Positions 45,392 to 53,715 of a stretch of 64,000 bases of DNA are shown here, piece by piece (the first letter of the stretch is position 1; the number at the start of each line of letters is the position of its first letter). The position numbers were made by a program, and so were the translations under genes. Source of the stretch: Caprella mutica (taxonomy: Eukaryota > Arthropoda > Malacostraca > Amphipoda > Caprellidae); NCBI GenBank assembly GCA_947561585.1, contig CANNZV010001139.1, positions 1 through 64,000 on the forward strand, read 5' to 3'. The notes beneath the pieces were generated by a model. It saw only the letters and a program-made list of their open reading frames with translations. It had not been told where the DNA came from and made no database searches.

Positions 45392-48300
45392 TTCCTCCCC
45401 ACCTGGCCCATTGCTCACTCTCTTAGAAACAGAACGTGACTTGTATTCAATAGGGGTCGGCTGGACTCTAGGAAAATCTTGAACCGGTCCTTGTGAACGG
45501 GTTTGACGTCGATTACCCGGAAAAACCACTGAAGCTTTCGACGAAGTCGACGGATCAGATGAAATGGGACGAGAAGTCGAAGAATCTGACTTTAGGAAAT
45601 TACTCCTCTTCTTACGACGATTCCATAATTCAGGCAAGGACCCAACAACTGGCCTAGTTATCGCAAGATCCAATGCGGTAATAGTCCTACTTAACCAAAT
45701 AAAGCGCGGGCGTGTTGCCTTTTCAACGAGCAGACTATCCAAATCACCATAGCTCCAGTTCATTCTGGTAGAGATCCTCCAAGTAACCGGCTCATCGGTC
45801 TGCTTCTCTAAATCCAAATATAAGTCATCTGCACAATTATCAGACTCGTCCTCGATATCTGGGGTTACAACGTAATACTTTCTCGAATCATTACTGAGGA
45901 GAGAAATATATTCGCTCATAGTAGTATCACTCTCAGATTCGTCACTCGCAGGTTCATTACATACAGATGGTTCGACCTCCAGTATTTCCCAAAACTCTGG
46001 ATCATCTGCCAAAGATGACCAATTCAAGTCCCTTGACGAAGATGATGTTTCCGGAACAATGAAGGTATACTCCTTAGTTTCCAGAGTGAGATCTTTGACA
46101 TTAGGCAAAAATGTCTCCTCCACCTCGCATATAGTGTCTATATAGTCCTCGAACACCATGTCAATACAGAGATCTTCCGAAGGATGTACATCGAAAGTGA
46201 AATTATCATTAATCCCTATTTCACCGCTAGAGGACTTACGTGAGTATTCTCCAATAACTCGAGGGTGATAATCATTATCTGCAGGAAAATAATCACCCGA
46301 ATAGCCATCACCGATTGGCTGGAATTGATCGACAGTAGTCTCCTGAGTAGGAAGAACCTCGTGCTCTGTTTGAGAACCACTCGACACAATTCGATCAAAT
46401 GAAAAGTGATTTAAGAGATATCTTGGAGCTGGGTAGTAACGACGTAATTGTGTATGATGAACCTTTTGTTCACGACCATCAGACACTCTCTTTATGATGT
46501 AGGTCACTTTATTCAAATTTACTTGAACAATCTGGTACGGACCACAGTACCTGTCCTCTAACTTATCTGTCAACTTACGCCCTGTAAATACTATTTTACG
46601 GAGTACCATGTTACCTCTTTTAAATGGTTTAAAAGCAGGATTCCCCTGTTTCCAGTATGTATTTTCTGTGGCAGGCAATCTCAAATCTGAAGACAACATG
46701 TGACTATGTCTGAGTAGAAATGACGATGGTGACTCCTTTAATTCCGAATGAGTAGAACCATTGTACAACATAACAGCACGAGGAATCATGGTGTCCCAAT
46801 CATGACACTCTGCTTTCAAACTTCTTAGAAGTTCAGTCAAGGTCCTATTGGTTCGCTCTACTAAGCCATTGCTAGTGGGCTTGTAAGCCGTAGTGCGTAT
46901 ATGGGCTATAGACCAACGATCAAGCACATCAGTGAACGTAGCTGCTCGAAATTCTGGACCATTATCGCTTAGAATCTTCTGTGGTACTTTCAGCAACGAT
47001 GGCAGGATCTGGTTCTCCAAAGCAGCTGAGACAACTGCAGAGGTTTTATTGGGAAGAGGAACCACAGACAGCCACTTTGAATAATGATCGACTGCCACTA
47101 AGCAGCAGGAATTTCGTTTTCTCGTCGTAGGCAACGCTAGCAAATCTACGGTCAACAACTCAAATGGCGAACTGGTTTGAATCTTAGTGATTGGTGGCTG
47201 TAACACTCCGGCCACTTTCACTCTCTGACAGGAGTCACAAGTCCGTGTGACATCTGAAGCAACTGCAGCGATGCTAGGGTGCCACAAGTGCTGCGTAACG
47301 TCATCTATTAATTTCTGACGACCAGGATGAGCTCTGCAATGGTGGAAAAGTAAGCACACTTCTACCAAAAAATTAAAGGGTATAATGGGTACTAACAATT
47401 TACCCTTTTCATATAATAGCACCTCATCTACTATGTTTATCGATTTACGATACCTGTGATACCTTTTTATGGGTGCTGGCCATGACTGGTTTGTAGGGTT
47501 TTGAATCATCTTCCTCAATTGTGAGAGCTGATTATGCTTTTGAAGTTCCAGCAACTCGTTACGATCAAGTGGTATTATCGTATTCAAATCTGATTCATTT
47601 GCGATGAAGCTCTGTCGTACAGCGCAAGAATGACCAGCGTGAGAAGCAGATGGCTCCTTGAATTTGGGGATTTGTACCACCGACATTGGAGTTATCAATT
47701 GCTGTTCTGATAAGCTCAACTGAAAATTGTGAGCTTCCATCAAATCTATACCGAAGATGCAGCAAAAATTCATCGAGCCCCTTGGTACAATCACGAAATC
47801 ATGCTCAAATCCGAAACCTCCCATGTGAAATGGTAAGTTCAACTTTCCGAGCACTGTAGACTTTCCATCTCCTATACCAATAATTTCCATTCCACCACAT
47901 TCTGTTAATTCATCATGGTCATCTGGAAGGACATCAATGATCAAACAACTAACTTGCGCACCAGTATCTAGTAACACGCATCTCTCTTCACCCAGTATAG
48001 ACACCATTAATGTAGTACTGTGTGAACGATGATGAAGTCGACACCAATCCGAACGATCGTTTTCATCGGAACTCCGATATAGAGAAGTAGTGCGAATCTG
48101 TGGTTCATCACATGGCTCATCTTCGTCACGATTGGGGTTCGAAGGAGAGAAGTCATCGACAGCTGGTGGGACAGGATCACGAGGAAGTTTCGGAACCTGA
48201 TAACCAGCACTCTCAACCAACGGGTTGAAATGAATTCCAGCTAATAGATGAAGATGTACTCTCACTGCATCACTAGCTAACTGCAAGGTTGGCGATGAGT

Positions 48301-51061
48301 AAACAATCGGATGGGTAGAACCTAGATGTACGAATACAACACAGCGATAAATATGAGCAAATGCACCAATTGCTTCCATGCACATCAGCTGACCTGGTTG
48401 ACACATCAAATTAAAGCTTTGGGTTCCACGCTGACGTTTGGCAACTCCATATGCTTTGGGGTCTCTGCGTAGCTCTGTTACTAAACGTTCTCGTAAGTCT
48501 AATGAAGTGTCTGGCAACTGTAACAGTCCTGTGCATCCACCTGATACTAGCAAACTTTGACAAAGAGAGTCACCTCCTCCAGGCACCTCCTTACAGTGCA
48601 CGATACCAACAGGCAGACTCGAGTTATCTTCTGTTCCCAGAGCTTCTTCCTCTGAATTATTTAGGTGTTCTATTCGGGACAAGGCGTCTGCGGCCATATT
48701 CTCACGACCAGGTGTGAATTTGACAGTGAAATTATATTCACTTAACTCTCGTAACGTGCGAGCCAATCTCATATTCACAATTTGCAGATTGTGAAGATAT
48801 AGCAGTGGACGATGGTCAGTCATCACAACGAATTCAACACCGAACACGAAAGGTCTGAACGTTTTCACTGCCCATCTAATCGCTGCCAGCTCGCGTTCGA
48901 TAGTGCTATATCGCACTTCTGCGGCATTGAAGGCAACTGAAGCATAGGCAATAATCCGAATAGATCCTTCTTGATTTTGAGCCAGACATGCTCCAATTCC
49001 ACAGCCAGATGCATCCGTGAAGACTAACAAGGGTTCAGCCTCATCACTGTAGTCTGGGAAGGCTAATCTAACATCAGTAGCCATCATGCTTTTAAGTTGG
49101 TTAAATGCATCTTCCATTTCACCCGTCCAGATGATTTTTCCTTTTTTGTCTTTCCCTCCAGAAGCTCGACTTAAAGGTTTCATTATCACGGAACAGTTGG
49201 GCACGAATTTTCTTTGAAAGTTCAATAGTCCCATGAACTCACGAAGTTGAGTCTTAGTCTTCGGTTGAGGGAAGCCAACAACGGCTTTCACATAGCTTTC
49301 TGGCTTTTTCAGACCTTTACAACTGACCGTATGACCCAAAAACTCTACCTCCTCTGAGAACCATTTACACTTGCCGAGATTTAATTTCACTCCATGTTCC
49401 CTGAGAGTGAACAATACAGCTTTGCAGAGTTCCAAGTGTTCAGCGAAGGTCTCTCCCATAATGAGAATATCGTCTATGTAAACGATGACCTTCCTCCAAC
49501 TGAACCCACTCAAGACTTGCTTCATCACTCGTTGGAAGGCTGACGGAGCGTTTTTTAATCCGAAGGAGAGGCGTTTAAACTGCCAGTGTCCTCTGGCGGT
49601 CGAAAAAGCAGTGTACTGTCTGGTGTTTATGTCTAAGGGCACTTGGTAGTATCCCTTGACCAAGTCCAATGATGTGAAATATTTCACACCGTGAAGGCCA
49701 AAAATAGCATCACTGAGATTTGGAAGGGGAAATTTGTCTGCCTTGGTGACTGCATTTAACCGACGATAATCAATGCACAATCTGATTGATCCGTCTTTTT
49801 TTCTTATAGGAACCACAGGGCTAGACCAACCTGATTCGCTCTGTTCGATTACATCCAGCAGCTCCAACTCTTTAACTTGTTTTTCGATATCCATGTTGAC
49901 AGGACCTGGAAATCGACGGGGACGCTGGTAGATTGGTGTGTAGTCTGTTAGTTCGATTCTATGGGGGGCGATATCCAGACAGCCGATTTCATTTTCTTTG
50001 CCAAAAACATCTTCATTATCGAGCAAAAGCTCGAGTACTTCCTCCTTTTCATCAGAGGATAAATTGTTCTGCAAGATCACCTGATTAAAATCAACGGCAT
50101 GGGATTCGGGAGCTCCAGCAGATTCAACGGCAACAACGTTAATCGCCTTAGATTTAATCAATTCTGAGTAATCGATCACCGATGAAACTGATCCTATTAT
50201 TTGGTTTTTCTTCAAAGATTCTGCATAAGTTCCGTTATTCAGAACAAGAGCTTCAACAACTGTGTCACCAGCAGGAATTATCCCACTAATCAGCTGCAAC
50301 CGTTGACTGCCCTCTTTCTCATCAAGGAAAAACAATTCTTGATTACAGGAACAGCACACACAGCAAGGACCCTTCACAATATCAGGATAGCTCCAAATGA
50401 CTTTAACCTTTTCCATGCATTGGGGTTTAACAGTAGTGGGAGTCTCCACGACAAGTGGTAAATTGGACCATACTATGCGACAATTATTAGAATTAGCATC
50501 GATGTAACACTCCCAAGTTGTTCCGTCGTTGAGATTTTTCCGCACTCTACGGCGTTTCAAATCTAATATGATTTCATTTTCTTTCAGAAAAGGAACTCCT
50601 AACATTATCATACCAGATAGTTTATTAGATTCCAATATTAAAAATTCACAAGGATCCAACTTTAAACCATGTAACTCTATAGGTATAGAAACCTTTCCTA
50701 ATACCTTAGTTGGGCCACTCAAGCCAAAGCCCAGAATGTATTCATCATCAAGAGCTTGGTAAATAGTACCTGCCTCATTTAGTATCTCAACAGGGATGAG
50801 GTTAGATTGAGCTCCGCTGTCAAACATAGCCTCATGCAATCCTCCAAATAGCTCAATCGAAGTCACTAGTCTATTTTCTTTCACAGAACCCACCAGTGAA
50901 ATGTTTCTATATTCACTATTTGCAGGTTCACCATTGGAAGCCTCAAACTCGTTTTCAATTTCCACGTCTGAGTTAGATATTTCATTATCTAATTCAATAA
51001 CTTGCGATTCCTCTATAGAGGCATCACCCGCAACTGGTTGCTCATTATTAAGAGTAATCAA
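45386..51061 (-). CDS. pol: Pol polyprotein, copy 1: PR-RT-RNaseH-OTU-PR2-IN
   Basis: 1891 codons; numbering starts at the TTG at 51061, but the frame is open up to 51151 and is read after -1 frameshifting from gag. Domains: retropepsin (DSGAQ at 81-85, LGVPFL at 154-159); Cys-rich segment 233-239; RT about 395-575 (YIDD 528-531); RNase H about 675-800 (D683, E724, D749, D792); OTU-like cysteine protease about 828-950 (D831, C834, H944, N946); second retropepsin-like domain about 1016-1118 (DTGAQ at 1032-1036, FGIDLMEAHNFQL at 1103-1115); integrase with HHCC finger (H1241, H1245, C1275, C1278), D1306, D1366, E1402 and GPY at 1507-1509; Ser/Asp/Glu-rich tail 1550-1891. All catalytic residues are present. 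The stop lies inside the LTR. Confidence 0.92.
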   Translation of the reverse strand: MITLNNEQPVAGDASIEESQVIELDNEISNSDVEIENEFEASNGEPANSEYRNISLVGSVKENRLVTSIELFGGLHEAMFDSGAQSNLIPVEILNEAGTIYQALDDEYILGFGLSGPTKVLGKVSIPIELHGLKLDPCEFLILESNKLSGMIMLGVPFLKENEIILDLKRRRVRKNLNDGTTWECYIDANSNNCRIVWSNLPLVVETPTTVKPQCMEKVKVIWSYPDIVKGPCCVCCSCNQELFFLDEKEGSQRLQLISGIIPAGDTVVEALVLNNGTYAESLKKNQIIGSVSSVIDYSELIKSKAINVVAVESAGAPESHAVDFNQVILQNNLSSDEKEEVLELLLDNEDVFGKENEIGCLDIAPHRIELTDYTPIYQRPRRFPGPVNMDIEKQVKELELLDVIEQSESGWSSPVVPIRKKDGSIRLCIDYRRLNAVTKADKFPLPNLSDAIFGLHGVKYFTSLDLVKGYYQVPLDINTRQYTAFSTARGHWQFKRLSFGLKNAPSAFQRVMKQVLSGFSWRKVIVYIDDILIMGETFAEHLELCKAVLFTLREHGVKLNLGKCKWFSEEVEFLGHTVSCKGLKKPESYVKAVVGFPQPKTKTQLREFMGLLNFQRKFVPNCSVIMKPLSRASGGKDKKGKIIWTGEMEDAFNQLKSMMATDVRLAFPDYSDEAEPLLVFTDASGCGIGACLAQNQEGSIRIIAYASVAFNAAEVRYSTIERELAAIRWAVKTFRPFVFGVEFVVMTDHRPLLYLHNLQIVNMRLARTLRELSEYNFTVKFTPGRENMAADALSRIEHLNNSEEEALGTEDNSSLPVGIVHCKEVPGGGDSLCQSLLVSGGCTGLLQLPDTSLDLRERLVTELRRDPKAYGVAKRQRGTQSFNLMCQPGQLMCMEAIGAFAHIYRCVVFVHLGSTHPIVYSSPTLQLASDAVRVHLHLLAGIHFNPLVESAGYQVPKLPRDPVPPAVDDFSPSNPNRDEDEPCDEPQIRTTSLYRSSDENDRSDWCRLHHRSHSTTLMVSILGEERCVLLDTGAQVSCLIIDVLPDDHDELTECGGMEIIGIGDGKSTVLGKLNLPFHMGGFGFEHDFVIVPRGSMNFCCIFGIDLMEAHNFQLSLSEQQLITPMSVVQIPKFKEPSASHAGHSCAVRQSFIANESDLNTIIPLDRNELLELQKHNQLSQLRKMIQNPTNQSWPAPIKRYHRYRKSINIVDEVLLYEKGKLLVPIIPFNFLVEVCLLFHHCRAHPGRQKLIDDVTQHLWHPSIAAVASDVTRTCDSCQRVKVAGVLQPPITKIQTSSPFELLTVDLLALPTTRKRNSCCLVAVDHYSKWLSVVPLPNKTSAVVSAALENQILPSLLKVPQKILSDNGPEFRAATFTDVLDRWSIAHIRTTAYKPTSNGLVERTNRTLTELLRSLKAECHDWDTMIPRAVMLYNGSTHSELKESPSSFLLRHSHMLSSDLRLPATENTYWKQGNPAFKPFKRGNMVLRKIVFTGRKLTDKLEDRYCGPYQIVQVNLNKVTYIIKRVSDGREQKVHHTQLRRYYPAPRYLLNHFSFDRIVSSGSQTEHEVLPTQETTVDQFQPIGDGYSGDYFPADNDYHPRVIGEYSRKSSSGEIGINDNFTFDVHPSEDLCIDMVFEDYIDTICEVEETFLPNVKDLTLETKEYTFIVPETSSSSRDLNWSSLADDPEFWEILEVEPSVCNEPASDESESDTTMSEYISLLSNDSRKYYVVTPDIEDESDNCADDLYLDLEKQTDEPVTWRISTRMNWSYGDLDSLLVEKATRPRFIWLSRTITALDLAITRPVVGSLPELWNRRKKRSNFLKSDSSTSRPISSDPSTSSKASVVFPGNRRQTRSQGPVQDFPRVQPTPIEYKSRSVSKRVSNGPGGEEC
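45392..45403 (-). other. Polypurine tract of copy 1
   Basis: GGTGGGGAGGAA on the minus strand, directly before the LTR's TGTTGA; this would prime plus-strand synthesis. It is also the coding sequence for the last four Pol residues before Cys (GGEE). Copy 2 equivalent: 55368-55379. Confidence 0.75.
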
Positions 51062-51087
51062 TTTTAAGCTGGGTGTGGACTCTGAGT

Positions 51088-52977
51088 CTATAAGCTCTGT
51101 TCTCCGTCCACGCGACCAAGAGCTCTTTCTTTTAACGGCCTGGAGTCGTATCTAACTCGCTTATCAGTGGGAGGATGGTTGTCGGTGTGACGGTAACCTG
51201 GGTTATCCTTCAGAGGGCAATTTGCTTTCCAGTGGTCGTAGCTTCCACATCCAAAACATCTGTTGTGTTTGCCCCAACAATTTTTCTCGGTATGACCTGC
51301 CTTGTTACAGCTCCTGCATCTTACTTGATCACGAGATCTCACAGATGGTGGAGATGGACCATACTTTGGAGATCGCTGATCATTACGTTGAAAGGCTGGA
51401 AGACTAGGAACTCCGTCTCGTCCAGGTGAGTGAACCTGTTGGTCCCTTCGAGGTGGATAACGAGTGTTATGGTTTGACCTATTCCAGTAAACATCCCTTT
51501 TGCGATCTACTGGTGATCTACAATGCCAATCATCGGGCTGATGATGATAACTATCTAATTCATCAGTCTGTTTTGCTGTCCATCGGCTGCTACTGAACAA
51601 GCTCACAGGTTCGACACTATCCTTAAGCGGAACCAATGACTTGGAAATCAATTTCCTATCGTGTTGTTCCACTAACTTCTTCAGCCGCTTCCAAGAAAGA
51701 CTACCCTCATCAGTCACACTAAAAATGCCCTCGGCAATGTCTATCTGCTGAACCAATGAGTATGGGGCAGTGCTCTTCAATTTCCTTTTTAGTTGAGATT
51801 CCATTTCGCGGGGAGATTCACAGAACACTCGTTCCGCCAATTTTTCTAATCTCAAGCAGTATATTGAACACGAGTCTCCAGGAATCATTGTAGCATTATT
51901 GAAGTCCTCCCTGATTTTATCAGTCCTGTCTACCTGCTGCGACTCATGCCATGAGATTAGTTTCCCCTTCAAATCCTCGTAGTTCATATCAGAACCGCTC
52001 AATGCACTATATGCAGACCTAGCTGTTCCAGAGAGATATTTCTCCAAGTGCATTGCCATTTCTCTCTCAGTACCCTCATACTTTGACCCAAAGTAGCGTT
52101 CATAACTGGTGAAGAACTTAAAGATGGATCCTCCTTTCGCTGGGTCGAAAACAGAAGGAGGGATAACCTCTCTTCGGGGCCCTAAACTTCTCAGAGTACG
52201 GACTAGCAAGTCCTCTTTGCTTTCAGTTCCCCTTCTTGTCTCGTTAGAAGAACCACTCTGACCCTGATCGATCTTGTAAGAACTAGTTTCATGATCGAAG
52301 TGGTTTCCATGATATTTCTCCTCACGCACAGCAAAAGATTCAACGTAAGCCTTAGCTTCTTGATTTATTGAATGTGCACCAGATGGGACACGTGACGATG
52401 AAGAATCGTCGTCTCTACCCCTGTTAACATCGGTCCATCCATCGCTCTTAATCAAAATTTCAAAGAAATTTCTCCACCAGGAAAAGTTCTTCCTGATTGG
52501 AAAAGGACGTCCGTCCTCATCCCTTGGCTCTGAAGAATCCATGGAGAAAAGCTTCGCCAAGTCAACCATCCTAGGTTCAATATCCTTCCGAGCTTCAACA
52601 GGAGAAGGAAGAAATATTCGCATGAATATGTCAATGGATGAGAGAAACTCATTGGAGCAGAAATCCTTAATTAGAAGTCCGTTTAGGAACTTTTCACGGA
52701 CCGAATTATAGGTAAATTGCATCAGCATACCCTGATAAACCACAATTCTTCTCGTAATTACGGCATCTTTCTGAGCCTGAGTTCTAAGTTCTCTCGCTAA
52801 CACATTACGTTCTTCCTTTAGTTTACTTATTTCAGATTTACACTCTATAATGGTGCTAGTCATTTTCTCGACAGGACTATCAGACACGTTATTAGATATA
52901 GGACCAGCCACTGGGGACAAGCTGTCACCGAATTTGGGATCAGTAACGACTGGTCGTAAAGTTTCTTCTTCTTTCAT
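51088..52977 (-). CDS. gag: Gag polyprotein, copy 1
   Basis: 629 codons from ATG 52977 to TAG 51088-51090. It has a predicted coiled-coil stretch at about residues 43-71 (K/E/L-rich) and a capsid-like retrotransposon Gag segment at about 275-400 (FKFFTSYERYFGSKYEG; AMHLEKYLSGTARSAYSAL). Two CX2CX4HX4C zinc knuckles at 554-567 and 574-587 bind RNA. A basic Arg/Asp/Pro-rich region precedes them. Gag forms the particle that packages the RNA. It ends in the 0 frame, overlapping pol in -1. Confidence 0.9.
   Translation of the reverse strand: MKEEETLRPVVTDPKFGDSLSPVAGPISNNVSDSPVEKMTSTIIECKSEISKLKEERNVLARELRTQAQKDAVITRRIVVYQGMLMQFTYNSVREKFLNGLLIKDFCSNEFLSSIDIFMRIFLPSPVEARKDIEPRMVDLAKLFSMDSSEPRDEDGRPFPIRKNFSWWRNFFEILIKSDGWTDVNRGRDDDSSSSRVPSGAHSINQEAKAYVESFAVREEKYHGNHFDHETSSYKIDQGQSGSSNETRRGTESKEDLLVRTLRSLGPRREVIPPSVFDPAKGGSIFKFFTSYERYFGSKYEGTEREMAMHLEKYLSGTARSAYSALSGSDMNYEDLKGKLISWHESQQVDRTDKIREDFNNATMIPGDSCSIYCLRLEKLAERVFCESPREMESQLKRKLKSTAPYSLVQQIDIAEGIFSVTDEGSLSWKRLKKLVEQHDRKLISKSLVPLKDSVEPVSLFSSSRWTAKQTDELDSYHHQPDDWHCRSPVDRKRDVYWNRSNHNTRYPPRRDQQVHSPGRDGVPSLPAFQRNDQRSPKYGPSPPSVRSRDQVRCRSCNKAGHTEKNCWGKHNRCFGCGSYDHWKANCPLKDNPGYRHTDNHPPTDKRVRYDSRPLKERALGRVDGEQSL
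51130..51136 (-). promoter_or_regulatory. Candidate -1 ribosomal frameshift site, copy 1
   Basis: G TTA AAA in the gag frame, 39 bases before the gag stop (51088-51090), inside the 64-base overlap in which both frames are open. Slipping back one base re-pairs as GTT AAA. The motif resembles the G UUA AAC site known from nidoviruses. Downstream AAGAGCTCTT is a palindrome, but I see no clear pseudoknot. Copy 2 equivalent: 61106-61112. Confidence 0.4.
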
Positions 52978-53715
52978 TTTAGTGATAGGGAAAAAATTAA
53001 ATTGATGGACAAAAAAATTTTAGGTAGCTAATTAACCCCAAATTATTAAAACAAAGAAATAGCTCGCATATAAACGCAGCAATAATCTCCTTAAATTACT
53101 CGGCAGAGTAACCAATAAACTACAAGGGACTCAATCGAAGAAGAAAAATATGACCATAGCGGTCAAAAAAATATAAGGCTACTGCGTACTTAAATCGATA
53201 TAGTAAACAAAAATCTATCGAAAAGAATGATTCCTAGGCATAACTAAATCTGCCACTATATTAATTAACCCTATTTTTTTTTATAACTCAATATCTCAGG
53301 AACTAATGCAATAAATACTTCTCAATGCTAAACTATGACAGAAAATAATTTAAATTTTCGAGAATGATTGCGAAAAATATTTAATCCTAAACTATGAAAG
53401 ATGAAAAATCATTTAAATCTTCGAGAACTAGCCAATGCAAAAATACCATCCAATACTAGACTAATGAATAATATCTTTTATTCGAGAGCCGATGGGAAAA
53501 ATATTTAATACTAAACTTCCGAAAAATATGTAATTCCAATTTTCAAGAGCTAACGCAAAAATATTAAATTCTAAAACTATGAAAAATAATCAATTACACT
53601 TATCTAGAACCATAGAAAAGAGAAAAAAAATCTTTTACCAACGATGAGACCAATATACTAGCCAGAATATCTAAAGGTCCCTGGTCTGGGCACCAAAAAG
53701 TTGGACCTTGCGCTA
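52978..53715 (-). other. 5' untranslated region of copy 1 with degenerate repeats
   Basis: 738 bp between the LTR and the gag ATG. Positions 53291-53620 contain four or five degenerate copies of a roughly 65-bp unit (AAAATATTTAATCCTAAACT, then TTTCGAGAACTAGC). The region would hold packaging signals. It carries the only differences I found between copies: 52980 T/62956 C, 52988 G/62964 A, 53629 A/63605 T. Confidence 0.6.
53683..53695 (-). other. Candidate primer binding site, copy 1
   Basis: TGGTGCCCAGACC on the minus strand has the TGG start expected for pairing with a tRNA 3' end, but begins 20 bases inside the LTR edge rather than at 0-5 bases. It may be the true site or a coincidence; the tRNA is not assigned. 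Copy 2 equivalent: 63659-63671. Confidence 0.35.

Noticed and set aside
45386..46415. Envelope-like gene in the Pol tail
   Set aside because: No signal peptide, membrane segment or furin-type site is visible; the tail is acidic and in frame with integrase.
46893..48717. Several plus-strand frames of 60-90 codons across pol
   Set aside because: Shadows of the 1891-codon minus-strand Pol.
51059..51061. TTG at 51061 as a true Pol start
   Set aside because: The frame is open upstream into gag; the -1 overlap explains Pol expression better than a TTG start.
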